Origin: Atlantibacter sp032062175
GTDB taxonomy: Bacteria > Pseudomonadota > Gammaproteobacteria > Enterobacterales > Enterobacteriaceae
Length of the DNA: 64,000 nucleotides
Assembly: GCF_032062175.1 (NCBI RefSeq)
Contig: NZ_DAMBQK010000007.1
Span: forward strand, 116,457-180,456
Direction of reading: 5' to 3'
In this document: one piece after another, positions 1 to 7,838 of the stretch
Position numbering within the stretch: the first letter of the stretch is position 1
Layout: the number at the start of each line of letters is the position of its first letter
The notes under the pieces: generated by a model
The model's input: the letters and a program-made list of their open reading frames with translations, nothing else
Database searches by the model: none
What the model was told of the DNA's origin: nothing
Program-made: the position numbers and the translations under genes

Positions 1-956
1 GAACCGCTTCTGTCCATCGCAGTTGCCAGTGACTGTACGGCGGCATAGGTGATCCACACATACGGGCCGCTGGCATCTTTTTTGTCGGCTTTGAGGGCGT
101 CTACGATAGCCTTGTTGGAGGCTTCCTGGTCATAGCGTTTCGGCATCGTCACTAACATGCCTTCGCCCGCATCGCCCGCAATATTGGAAAGTGACGCATT
201 ACCCACGCCTTCCGGGCCCATAAACTGGGTTTTTAGGCCAGTGGCGCGTGACTGGCGCAGCATCTGGCCCATTTCCGGGTAGTAGCCGCCGTAGTAAACG
301 AAATCGATATTTTCTTTTTGCAGGCGCGCCAGCAGTGCGGAGAAATCTTTCTCGCCCGCGGTAATGCCGTCAAAGAACACCACATTCGCGCCGCCTTTTT
401 TCAGGCCGTCCTGAACGGAGCGCGCCAGGCCTTCGCCGTATTGCTGTTTGTCATGGATGATGGCGATACGCTGCGGCTTAACGGTTTCCAGAATGTATTT
501 GGCTGCCGTTGGGCCCTGTGCCGAATCCAGCCCGGCGGTACGCATGATCATCTGATAGCCACGCTGGGTCAGTTCCGGGTTGGTGGCACCTGGGGTGATC
601 ATCAGGATGCCTTCGTCTTCGTAGATATCGGACGCAGGCTGTGTAGAAGAGGAGCACAGGTGGCCGATAACGTATTTAATGCCGTCGTTAACGATTTTGT
701 TAGCCACCGCAACGGCCTGTTTCGGGTCACATGCGTCGTCATACTCCACGCCCACCAGGGTATCGCCTTTGATGCCGCCTTTGGCGTTAATGTCTTTAAT
801 CGCCTGGCGCGCGCCGTTGAATTCCATATCACCCCACTGGGCAACCGGACCGGACATCGCACCCACGACCGCGACCTTAATCTCTTGTGCTGCTGCCGTG
901 TGAGTCAGTGCCAGCGCGACCATCCCTGCGAGTAGTGTTTTCGCGTTGTATTTCAT
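1..956 (-). CDS. livK: LivK, leucine-specific periplasmic binding protein (C-terminus outside window)
   Basis: Periplasmic binding protein that delivers leucine to the LivHMGF ABC importer. The gene runs off the left edge, so only about 318 residues are visible and no stop codon is present. The protein begins MKYNAKTLLAGMV, a typical Sec signal peptide, and the mature part opens with QEIKVAVVGAMSG. It shares the segment SSSTQPASDIYEDEGILM with LivJ encoded downstream on the same strand, but differs from LivJ elsewhere, as LivK does in E. coli. The ATG at 956 is preferred over the in-frame ATG at 965 because a GGGG ribosome-binding site lies about 10 bases before it. The livJ/panM/livK order matches E. 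coli. Confidence 0.93.
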   Translation of the reverse strand, partial: MKYNAKTLLAGMVALALTHTAAAQEIKVAVVGAMSGPVAQWGDMEFNGARQAIKDINAKGGIKGDTLVGVEYDDACDPKQAVAVANKIVNDGIKYVIGHLCSSSTQPASDIYEDEGILMITPGATNPELTQRGYQMIMRTAGLDSAQGPTAAKYILETVKPQRIAIIHDKQQYGEGLARSVQDGLKKGGANVVFFDGITAGEKDFSALLARLQKENIDFVYYGGYYPEMGQMLRQSRATGLKTQFMGPEGVGNASLSNIAGDAGEGMLVTMPKRYDQEASNKAIVDALKADKKDASGPYVWITYAAVQSLATAMDRSG

Positions 957-1374
957 TCCGTGCATCCCCATTCGTGCCAGTTGTAAATTTCTGGTTTTAT
1001 TATGGTTAAAAAATGTTCTGCTGTTTTTGTAAACAACACTATTTTTACCTGTCTCTTTAATGAGTTAGCGCTAAATTTCGCTATTCAACAGGCTAAAACG
1101 TCTATATATCATGACATTAAGCAAAGATAATATTCTGGATTCAGCCAGAGTTAAACAAAAAAAAGCAGATATTCCAGCATAAAATATTGGTGCATTAAGC
1201 CGAATAAATCACTACCTGTCAGAGTAAAAACCTGGTTAAATTTCATTCCCGGAATATTCGTACTGCTTTTGATACGTGATAAAAACTATTCAACTGCTGA
1301 ATCAGTTAAAAAAGAGCAGGCGTTATGGTCAATAATTTGGATACACTCCGACAAACTGCCTTCGGGATGCCACT
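957..1374. other. Intergenic region livK-panM
   Basis: This 418-base AT-rich region separates divergent livK and panM and must hold both promoters. In E. coli this region responds to Lrp, but no clear operator could be picked out here. A possible ORF at 1269-1475 overlaps panM out of frame and shows no family features. Confidence 0.6.
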
Positions 1375-1758
1375 ATGAAACTCACTATTATTCGTTTGCA
1401 GACATTGACGCCGCAGGACCATATCGACCTGGGCAAAATTTGGCCAGAATACTCCAGCGCATCGTTGAAGATTGATGAAGGCCACCGCATTTACGCCGCG
1501 CGTTTTAACGAACGGCTGCTGGGCGCAGTCCGGGTGACGCTGACCGGCGATCAGGGCGCGATGGATTCATTGCGGGTACGGGAAGTGACGCGTCGACGCG
1601 GCGTCGGGCACTATCTGATTGAAGAAGTGATCCGCGATAACCCCGCAATCAACCACTGGTGGATTTCCGACGTCGGCGTCGAAGACCGCAACGTGATGAA
1701 TGCGTTTATGCAGGCGCTGGGGTTTTCAATCGAGGAAGGGGGTTGGGAGAAGCGCTAA
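1375..1758 (+). CDS. panM: PanM (PanZ), maturation factor for aspartate decarboxylase PanD
   Basis: GNAT-fold protein of 127 residues, the same length as E. coli PanM (YhhK). PanM binds acetyl-CoA and triggers self-cleavage of pro-PanD to form its pyruvoyl cofactor, coupling beta-alanine and CoA synthesis to CoA levels. The start MKLTIIRLQ, the acetyl-CoA loop RREVT-type segment followed by RRRGVGHYLIEEV, and the ending GGWEKR all match the family closely. It lies between livK and livJ as in E. coli and converges on livJ. Confidence 0.95.
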   Translation: MKLTIIRLQTLTPQDHIDLGKIWPEYSSASLKIDEGHRIYAARFNERLLGAVRVTLTGDQGAMDSLRVREVTRRRGVGHYLIEEVIRDNPAINHWWISDVGVEDRNVMNAFMQALGFSIEEGGWEKR

Positions 1759-1880
1759 AAAACCCCCGGTCGCTGGCTATCAGTTGCCGGGGTTTTCGAA
1801 CGCAGCCAACGCCGCTACGGCGTGAAAGGCAATTCACTCTTTGCCCGAGCATTTCACGTTGTAGCAAGGCGACAAGTGAG

Positions 1881-1921
1881 AAAATCCCCGGGAGCTTACA
1901 TCAGTAAGTGACCGGGGTTTT
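1881..1921. terminator. Bidirectional hairpin terminator inside the repeat
   Basis: AAAATCCCCGG on the left pairs with CCGGGGTTTT on the right, with an inner stem CTTAC/GTAAG around a four-base loop. A-tracts on one side and T-tracts on the other allow intrinsic termination on both strands. The same structure recurs at each repeat boundary. Confidence 0.7.
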
Positions 1922-1986
1922 CGAACGCAGTCAACGCCGCTACGGCGTGAAAGGCAATTCACTCTTTGCCCGAGCATTTCACGTTG

Positions 1987-2086
1987 NNNNNNNNNNNNNN
2001 NNNNNNNNNNNNNNNNNNNNNNNNNNNNNNNNNNNNNNNNNNNNNNNNNNNNNNNNNNNNNNNNNNNNNNNNNNNNNNNNNNNNNN
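1987..2086. other. Assembly gap of exactly 100 N
   Basis: A run of exactly 100 N sits inside the tandem repeat array. A round 100 is a common placeholder for a gap of unknown size, so the true number of 125-bp units is unknown. Confidence 0.97.
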
Positions 2087-2151
2087 TCAGTAAGTGACCG
2101 GGGTTTTCGAACGCAGTCAACGCCGCTACGGCGTGAAAGGCGACAGGCAAA

Positions 2152-3255
2152 TTATTTAGCGTCGGTCGCCGTGCCGTTCGCATGCCATGTAAACACGCCG
2201 AACTCAAACCCTTTCAGATCGCCCTTCTCATCCCATGACAGCGGACCCATCACGGTTTCAACAGAGTTTGCTTTCAGATACTTGGCGATTTCAGCAGGAT
2301 CGTCAGACTGGTTCAGGCCCGCCTGCAACGATTGCAGCGCTGCGTAGGTGGTCCACACAAACGCGCCGCTTGGATCCTGTTTCTTGGCTTTGATCGCGTC
2401 CACAATCGGTTTGTTCGCCGGAACCTGATCGTAGTTTTTCGGCTTGGTGACTAACATGCCTTCGGCGGATTCGCCGGCGATGTTAGACAGCGACACGTTT
2501 GCCACACCTTCCGGGCCCATAAACTGGGTTTTCAGGCCTGCCGCGCGCGACTGGCGCAGGATCTGGCCCATTTCCGGGTGGTAGCCGCCGTAGTATACAA
2601 AGTCGATGTTTTCTTTCTTCAGGCGCGCCACCAGGGTAGAGAAGTCTTTCTCGCCTGCGGTGATACCGTCAAAGAACACCACGTTCGCACCCGCTTTTTT
2701 CAGGTTATCCTGCACGGAACGCGCCAGACCTTCGCCATACTGCTGTTTGTCGTGGATCACTGCGATGCGCTGCGGTTTCACTTTCTCAGCAATGTATTTT
2801 GCGGCGGTCGGGCCCTGGTCGGAGTCCAGGCCGGTGGTGCGCATTACCAGCTGATAACCACGCGCGGTCAACTCCGGTGCGGTCGCCGCTGGCGTAATCA
2901 TCAGAATGCCTTCATCTTCGTAGATATCAGATGCAGGCTGTGTAGAAGAGGAGCACAGGTGGCCGATAACGTATTTGATGCCGTCGTTAACCACTTTGTT
3001 CGCTACCGCTACCGCTTGTTTTGGGTCGCAGGCGTCATCGTATTTGGTCACAACCAGTTTGTTGCCTTTGATGCCGCCCTTAGCGTTAATATCAGCAACC
3101 GCTTGCTCTGCGCCAGTAAACTCCTGGTCTCCATACTGCGCAACCGGGCCGGACATTGCGCCGACGACAGCGATCTTAATATCTTCTGCCATTGCCGCGC
3201 TGCTCATCGCCAGAGCGATACATCCCGCCAGTAACGCTTTACCCGTCATTTTCAT
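2152..3255 (-). CDS. livJ: LivJ, Leu/Ile/Val-binding periplasmic protein
   Basis: Branched-chain amino-acid binding protein of 367 residues feeding the LivHMGF transporter. It starts MKMTGKALLAGCIALAM with a Sec signal peptide, and the mature protein begins at EDIKIAVVGAMSG. Conserved stretches include HLCSSSTQPASDIYED, FDGITAGEKDFSTLV and GPEGVANVSLSNIAGES. The start at 3255 aligns with E. coli LivJ. The longer frame from 3270 would add MGILR and leave no room for a ribosome-binding site. The stop lies just after the repeat array. Confidence 0.95.
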   Translation of the reverse strand: MKMTGKALLAGCIALAMSSAAMAEDIKIAVVGAMSGPVAQYGDQEFTGAEQAVADINAKGGIKGNKLVVTKYDDACDPKQAVAVANKVVNDGIKYVIGHLCSSSTQPASDIYEDEGILMITPAATAPELTARGYQLVMRTTGLDSDQGPTAAKYIAEKVKPQRIAVIHDKQQYGEGLARSVQDNLKKAGANVVFFDGITAGEKDFSTLVARLKKENIDFVYYGGYHPEMGQILRQSRAAGLKTQFMGPEGVANVSLSNIAGESAEGMLVTKPKNYDQVPANKPIVDAIKAKKQDPSGAFVWTTYAALQSLQAGLNQSDDPAEIAKYLKANSVETVMGPLSWDEKGDLKGFEFGVFTWHANGTATDAK

Positions 3256-3514
3256 CCTGAGGATCCCCATTGTTGTGGTTGTTGAAGTTGTTTTGTTGTT
3301 TTAATTTGGCACATTATATCGCCATCGCACTTAGGCGCAGCATTAGATAGTAGAAAGGAGGGATGCCACCGGTGCCTGAGCAGCATACTCTGCTAAAACA
3401 TACCCCATTTTTCTGATTTTGGAACAACAATTTTGTGGGGTGAATAACAGAAAGTGAGCGCGACGGGGTCTTATTGCAACATTAGTGCAACAACAACGCC
3501 CCGCCGCGTCTGGC

Positions 3515-4780
3515 TTAGCGCGGTAAAACCTGCTTCAGAATGGTAAGCGCCTGAGTGAATTGCGCTTGCGGGATCGTTAATGGATACAGGAAGCGAATCA
3601 CATTGCCGTATACCCCACAGGTGAGTAATAGCAGCCCTTGTTCCAACGCGGCCTGTTGCACATCACGGGTAATTTCCGGGGACGGTTTGCCGGTTTGCGG
3701 GTCGTTAAACTCCACGGCAACCATCGAACCCAGCCCGCGCACCTGCACCACGGCTTTGCTCTGCGCCTGGGCCTGCTCCAGCACCTCTTTCAGTTGTGCG
3801 CCGAGTTCATTCGCGCGTTGGCACAGGTTTTCACCGTCAATCACATCCAGTACCGCATGGGCCGAGGCAATCGCCAGCGGATTACCGGCATAGGTGCCGC
3901 CCAGCCCGCCCGGCGCGGGCGCATCCATCACTTCAGCGCGTCCGGCCACGGCAGACAGCGGCATCCCGCCCGCCAGGCTTTTCGCCATGGTGATCAGATC
4001 GGCTTTCACTGGGTAATGCTCCATAGCGAACAGTTTGCCGGTACGCGCAAAACCGGTCTGCACTTCATCGGCAATCAGCAGGATGCCGTGCTGGTCGCAA
4101 ATCTGCCGCAGCGCGCTGAAAAACGCTGGCGGCGCGACGTTAAAACCGCCCTCGCCCTGGATGGGCTCCAGCACAATCGCCGCGACCTGATCCGGGGCAA
4201 TATCGGCTTTAAAAATGTATTCGAGGCTTTCCAGCGCCTGCTCCACGCTAACGCCATGCAGGTCGTTAGGATAGCGAGCGTGGAATACCGAGCCGGGGAA
4301 CGGCCCAAAGCCAAGCTTGTACGGGGCCACTTTGCCGGTGAGCGCCATGGTCATAAAGGTTCGGCCATGGAACGCGCCGCTAAACGTAATAATGCCAGGG
4401 CGGCGGGTGCTGGCTCTGGCGATTTTCACGGCGTTCTCTACCGCTTCTGCGCCAGTAGTGAAAAACGCGGTTTTCACCGGCCCTTCAATGGGCGCGCGTT
4501 CGTTGATGCGCTCCGCCAGCGACACATAACCCTCATAAGGCACAATCTGGTAGGCGGTGTGAGTAAAAGCGTGGAGCTGTTTTTCAATCGCCTCGACAAT
4601 GCGCGGGTGGCGATGCCCGGTATTCAACACCGCAATCCCGGCGGCAAAATCAATCACTTCCCGGCCTTCCACATCCCACAAGGTGGCGTTTTCCGCTCGC
4701 TCAGCGTAAAACCCACACATCACGCCGATACCGCGCGGCGTTGCATTCTGACGGCGTTGATTTAGTTCTGAATTCTTCAC
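3515..4780 (-). CDS. 4-aminobutyrate:2-oxoglutarate aminotransferase, PuuE type
   Basis: Class III PLP-dependent aminotransferase of 421 residues, the length of E. coli PuuE. It is predicted to convert GABA and 2-oxoglutarate to succinate semialdehyde and glutamate. The PLP lysine lies in TMAKSLAGGMP (about K267), with LLIADEVQTGFARTG before it and APGGLGGTYAGNPLA after it. The sequence is closer to remembered PuuE than to GabT (ENATLWDVEGREVIDF, GLLLLTCGVYGNVIRFLYPL). The start is GTG at 4780 with GGAGAG upstream. The gene is absent between livJ and rpoH in E. coli K-12 and no other GABA or putrescine genes lie nearby, so its regulation here is unclear. Confidence 0.88.
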   Translation of the reverse strand: MKNSELNQRRQNATPRGIGVMCGFYAERAENATLWDVEGREVIDFAAGIAVLNTGHRHPRIVEAIEKQLHAFTHTAYQIVPYEGYVSLAERINERAPIEGPVKTAFFTTGAEAVENAVKIARASTRRPGIITFSGAFHGRTFMTMALTGKVAPYKLGFGPFPGSVFHARYPNDLHGVSVEQALESLEYIFKADIAPDQVAAIVLEPIQGEGGFNVAPPAFFSALRQICDQHGILLIADEVQTGFARTGKLFAMEHYPVKADLITMAKSLAGGMPLSAVAGRAEVMDAPAPGGLGGTYAGNPLAIASAHAVLDVIDGENLCQRANELGAQLKEVLEQAQAQSKAVVQVRGLGSMVAVEFNDPQTGKPSPEITRDVQQAALEQGLLLLTCGVYGNVIRFLYPLTIPQAQFTQALTILKQVLPR

Positions 4781-5134
4781 TTTCTTCTCTCCGCAGCTCT
4801 TTTACGTTGATGCAACAAGTACACTACATTGTGTGATTATTTAGCGCGCTTTAGGGTTTTAAGCCAGTAGGATTTTTAGATGCTGGCGGGCAGCTCATGT
4901 TTTTTTGATAGGGATAAAATTTTTGTGATTTGCGCTGCAAATAGACTGTCCTGTAAATTTAAGCTGTATATTTTTCCACAATTACCACGCTTTATTATGC
5001 TTAAAAATATGCCGAAAAATCGATGATTCAGTAGCTGTAAAAACGTGAACTTCAGCAAAGTATTTGTATTTAAAAAGCACAAAATAAATAACGTTATTTT
5101 ATGACCGTTAATTATTTTAGGTAAGGTAAAAAAT
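4781..5134. other. Intergenic region, divergent promoters
   Basis: This 354-base AT-rich stretch separates the leftward aminotransferase from the rightward small-gene pair. It should hold promoters for both. An AT-rich leftward frame at 4876-5151 looks accidental. No operator or RNA was recognised. Confidence 0.5.
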
Positions 5135-5356
5135 ATGACAAATGTATTCATAGAGCCGCAACCAACCGGAAGACCCGAAGGCGCAAAGATTACCTGTTAC
5201 ACGCTGGAATATTCTCACGGAAGAAGCGTTGATGATAAGGAGCACGCCACGCAAGAAAGCGCGATCCAATCAGCTAAATCACGAGGCTTAAACCCGCTTA
5301 TCGCAAGGGTAAGAAATACCAATAAAGGTAACCCGGATCATTGGCGGCCTGCCTAA
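5135..5356 (+). CDS. Small unknown protein, DUF2188-like
   Basis: A 73-residue soluble protein. The middle part (KEHATQESAIQSAKSRGLNP) and the ending ARVRNTNKGNPDHWRPA recall small DUF2188-type proteins, in which a residue-spacing pattern of AI..A..G is followed by HWR near the end. Function is unknown. The ribosome-binding site is AAGG about ten bases before ATG. A second tiny gene follows after 20 bases, so the two are probably co-transcribed. The surrounding DNA is clearly more AT-rich than the neighbouring core genes, which suggests later acquisition. Confidence 0.65.
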   Translation: MTNVFIEPQPTGRPEGAKITCYTLEYSHGRSVDDKEHATQESAIQSAKSRGLNPLIARVRNTNKGNPDHWRPA

Positions 5357-5376
5357 TTTTTAATTAAGGATTATTT

Positions 5377-5499
5377 ATGAGTTTAATTAAACCCGGCCCT
5401 AAACCAAAACGGGATGATGGACAAGACGATAGAAGGCATCATGTAAATCCACCGACAAAACCCAAGCATCCTAGTTTGCCGGTACATAAAAATAAGTAA
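5377..5499 (+). CDS. 40-residue Pro/Lys-rich small protein
   Basis: A short ORF of 40 codons starting MSLIKPGPKPKRDDGQ and ending LPVHKNK. It has AAGGA seven bases before its ATG, and begins 20 bases after the stop of the 73-residue gene, so the two probably form one transcript. It is basic and proline-rich, with no signal peptide or membrane segment, and is probably disordered. No family was recognised. Support comes from the ribosome-binding site and gene coupling only. Confidence 0.5.
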   Translation: MSLIKPGPKPKRDDGQDDRRHHVNPPTKPKHPSLPVHKNK

Positions 5500-5621
5500 A
5501 TTCAATCTCGCGGGAATTAACAATATTTATTCAGACAAACCTATTCCATAAATAACGAAAGTTCCAGGTCGAGAGTAAATCCAGACTCACTTTTATTCAG
5601 ACATTAACCATTGGTTAAAAC

Positions 5622-5656
5622 AAAAATACCCCATGATTTCTCATGGGGTATTTTTT
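5622..5656 (-). terminator. Intrinsic terminator after rpoH
   Basis: AAAAATACCCCATGA and TCATGGGGTATTTTTT form a near-perfect hairpin with a T-tract in the rpoH direction. The A-run on the other side means it could also end rightward transcripts from the small-gene pair. Confidence 0.85.
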
Positions 5657-5670
5657 CTCGCCAGGGCTTA

Positions 5671-6528
5671 TCAGGCTTCGATAGCGGCGCGCAGTTTCTT
5701 CATTGCATTCTTTTCAAGCTGGCGCACACGTTCAGCGGAGACGCCATAACGGTCGGCCAGTTCCTGCAAGGTGGTTTTGCTGTCTTCATCCAGCCAACGG
5801 GCACGAATAATGTGCTGGCTGCGTTCGTCCAGCCCCTGCATCGCATCAGACAGTTTGTCCGCCGCGTGCTCTTCCCAGTTATCATCCTCAATGCCGTCGG
5901 CAAAGTTCGAAGATTTATCCTGTAGGTAGAGAACCGGGGCCATCGGCTGTCCGTCCGGCGCATCGTCGTCCGGCGACATGTCAAACGTCATGTCCTGGGC
6001 CGCCATACGCGACTCCATTTCACGTACGTCTTTGCTGGTAACGCCCAGCTCGCGAGCCACCATTTCCACTTCATCCTGGTTAAACCAGCCCAGACGCTGC
6101 TTGGTTTTACGCAGGTTAAAAAACAGCTTACGCTGCGCTTTGGTGGTTGCCACTTTCACGATACGCCAGTTGCGCAGCACGTATTCGTGAATTTCCGCTT
6201 TGATCCAGTGAACCGCGAAGGACACCAGACGCACGCCTACTTCAGGGTTGAAGCGACGCACGGCTTTCATCAGGCCGATATTACCTTCCTGAATCAGATC
6301 CGCCTGCGGCAGGCCATAGCCCGCGTAGTTACGAGCGATATGAACAACAAACCGCAGGTGAGACAGGATCAGCTTTTTCGCTGCTTCCAGATCGCCCTGG
6401 TAATGCAGCTTTTCAGCAAGTGTCCGTTCTTCCTCAGCCGATAACATCGGCCAGGCATTGGCGGCCCGGATATACGATTCCAGGTTGCCTACCGGAGCGA
6501 GCGCTAAAGTTTGCATTTCTTTGGTCAT
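5671..6528 (-). CDS. rpoH: RpoH, heat-shock sigma factor sigma-32
   Basis: Sigma-70 family factor of 285 residues (E. coli 284) that directs RNA polymerase to heat-shock promoters. Region 2 includes GYGLPQADLIQEGNIGLMKA and RLVSFAVHWIKAEIHEY. The RpoH box QRKLFFNLRKTKQRL, specific to sigma-32, is intact. Region 4 carries the helix-turn-helix TLQELADRYGVSAERVRQLE. Codons near the start match E. coli, where the mRNA 5' end folds into a thermosensor. A sigma-E promoter is recognisable upstream. Confidence 0.98.
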   Translation of the reverse strand: MTKEMQTLALAPVGNLESYIRAANAWPMLSAEEERTLAEKLHYQGDLEAAKKLILSHLRFVVHIARNYAGYGLPQADLIQEGNIGLMKAVRRFNPEVGVRLVSFAVHWIKAEIHEYVLRNWRIVKVATTKAQRKLFFNLRKTKQRLGWFNQDEVEMVARELGVTSKDVREMESRMAAQDMTFDMSPDDDAPDGQPMAPVLYLQDKSSNFADGIEDDNWEEHAADKLSDAMQGLDERSQHIIRARWLDEDSKTTLQELADRYGVSAERVRQLEKNAMKKLRAAIEA

Positions 6529-6629
6529 TCAAATCCTCTCAATCATTATCAGACTGGCGGTGCGTTGTCCCCATCAGGCAACAACCGGGCCAGTTCTTAT
6601 GAGCAACGAGAATATCATCCACTCTTTTT

Positions 6630-6657
6630 TTAGACAGTGATTTTATCCACAAGTTCC
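6630..6657 (-). promoter_or_regulatory. Sigma-E promoter of rpoH (P3-like)
   Basis: On the minus strand GGAACTT (-35) is followed after 16 bases by TCTAA (-10). It closely resembles the known sigma-E-dependent P3 promoter of E. coli rpoH, including the intervening GTGGATAAAATCAC. It links envelope stress to sigma-32 synthesis. Confidence 0.8.
6643..6651 (+). promoter_or_regulatory. DnaA box in the rpoH promoter
   Basis: TTATCCACA is a perfect consensus DnaA box lying within the P3-like promoter spacer. E. coli rpoH has DnaA boxes at the same place, where DnaA lowers transcription from P3 and P4. Confidence 0.65.
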
Positions 6658-6725
6658 ATGTCGGTTTGTGAACAGTTTACACACAGAGTGTGACAACGCT
6701 ATGAAAAAGCGCGGCAGGGATCGTG

Positions 6726-6770
6726 ATACTTCTCCCCTGCGGACGGGAACTCGTAGCAGGGGAGAAGTAT
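6726..6770. terminator. Perfect 15-bp inverted repeat between ftsX and rpoH
   Basis: ATACTTCTCCCCTGC and GCAGGGGAGAAGTAT form a perfect 15-bp stem with a 15-base loop. It starts about a dozen bases after the ftsX stop, inside the rpoH upstream region. No long T-run follows in either direction, so it may be a weak terminator, an mRNA-end stabiliser or a read-through control between ftsYEX and rpoH. Confidence 0.55.
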
Positions 6771-6782
6771 ACCAAACTTTTT

Positions 6783-7838
6783 TTAGTCGGGGGTAAAGTG
6801 ACGTAAATGTTGCACAGTGGCAAGCCAGGCTGCCAGCCAGCCGATCATTGAGCACACCAGCAGGAGCAGCAGACACTCATCGAAGGATAACCCGTTGAGA
6901 TCAAAAGAAGTCCCGAACACGCGCGCCACGTCGGTTACGGCGGAAGACAGACGCATCACCAAAATTTCTGAAAGAATCAGTGACAAAAATGCACCGCTAA
7001 AACCAAGCAATGCGCCGCCATACAGGAACGGACGCAGGATGAATCCGTCGGTCGCGCCAATCAGCTTTTGCACGTTGATGGTATCGCGACGGGCGAAAAT
7101 ACTCAGCCGCACACTGTTGCCAATCACCAGGAACACCGCAGCGACCATCAGTACCCCGATCATCGCCGCCACACGCCCCACCAGCCCGGTTAAGGCTGCG
7201 AGACGGGCGAACCAGCTGTCGTCCATGCGCACTTCATCTACGCCCTGCACGCGCGCAACGCGGTCGCGCAGCGTATTCAGCGATTCAGTGCCCTGGAAAT
7301 CCAGCTTCGGGACGATCACCGCCACGGCGGGCAGCGGGTTCTCTTCCAGCATATCCAGCGCGCCGCCAAAGCCCGACCAATTGCGGAACTCGCCTAACGC
7401 CTCTTCCCGCGACAGGTAATTCACCTTCTCAACGCCCTGCTCGGCCTGTAACTGCCCGACCACCTGTTGAGCCGCATCGTCGTCCAGCGCCTTATCAAGA
7501 TAAACGGTGATCTGCGGAGAAGGGTAATACTGGGTCGCCGCCTGGTTGACGTTTTTATAAACCATATAACAAACGCTCGGCAGCGTCAGAGAAATGGCGA
7601 TAACCATGATGGTTAAAAAGGTAGCAAACGGTTTGCTTTTCAGATCCTGAAGCGCCCCGTTCCAGGCGTAGCGGAACTGTTCGTTAACGCCGCCCTTGCG
7701 GGATTTCGCTTTGGTGGGCTGGCCTTTAGCGCGTTTTGGCGGCTGACGGTTGCTGTCGCCGCCCATCTTCTGCCGGGTAAAACCGCTGAGCTTGTTGCCA
7801 AAGCGCTTCATTTCATTCAGCGCATCACGTTTATTCAC
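6783..7838 (-). CDS. ftsX: FtsX, membrane subunit of the FtsEX divisome complex
   Basis: Inner-membrane partner of the ATPase FtsE. FtsEX acts at the division septum and activates amidases through EnvC. The 351-residue protein has an N-terminal cytoplasmic tail, a first membrane segment (FATFLTIMVIAISLTLPSV), a periplasmic domain with YYPSPQITVYLDK, then three more membrane segments. The chosen start is GTG at 7838. GGAGG lies 8 bases upstream, and the overlap GTGAATAA with the ftsE stop mirrors the E. coli ATGAATAA overlap. The frame also extends to an ATG at 7853, but that ATG lies before the ribosome-binding site. Confidence 0.95.
   Translation of the reverse strand: MNKRDALNEMKRFGNKLSGFTRQKMGGDSNRQPPKRAKGQPTKAKSRKGGVNEQFRYAWNGALQDLKSKPFATFLTIMVIAISLTLPSVCYMVYKNVNQAATQYYPSPQITVYLDKALDDDAAQQVVGQLQAEQGVEKVNYLSREEALGEFRNWSGFGGALDMLEENPLPAVAVIVPKLDFQGTESLNTLRDRVARVQGVDEVRMDDSWFARLAALTGLVGRVAAMIGVLMVAAVFLVIGNSVRLSIFARRDTINVQKLIGATDGFILRPFLYGGALLGFSGAFLSLILSEILVMRLSSAVTDVARVFGTSFDLNGLSFDECLLLLLVCSMIGWLAAWLATVQHLRHFTPD

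Larger units (their letters stand above)
1757..2147. repeat. 125-bp tandem repeat array between convergent panM and livJ
   Basis: The motif CCGGGGTTTTCGAACGCAG starts at 1787, 1912 and 2098, with the first two starts exactly 125 bp apart. Each unit also carries GCCGCTACGGCGTGAAAGGC and, before the next unit, a hairpin reading AAAATCCCCGG...CCGGGGTTTT with an inner CTTAC/GTAAG stem. A degenerate half hairpin begins right after the panM stop at 1757. The third copy follows the N gap and diverges at about 2142. The hairpins can terminate transcription in both directions, which suits the convergent genes. From memory the unit resembles the RtT/tyrT-associated repeat RNA family, but this was not checked. 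Confidence 0.85.

Noticed and set aside
1269..1475. 68-residue frame upstream of and overlapping panM
   Set aside because: Out of frame with panM and without family features.
1757..2147. CRISPR array
   Set aside because: The repeats are about 125 bp in direct tandem without spacers, and no cas genes are present.
1908..2207. Frames crossing the N gap in the repeat
   Set aside because: They contain unknown residues and are built from repeat sequence; no real gene can be supported.
3638..4765. 375-residue rightward open frame opposite the aminotransferase
   Set aside because: Shadow of the real gene on the other strand, with low-complexity Arg/His content.
4876..5151. 91-residue leftward frame in AT-rich intergenic DNA
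   Set aside because: Phe/Leu/Ile-rich composition follows from AT content; no ribosome-binding site and it overlaps the promoter region of the small-gene pair.
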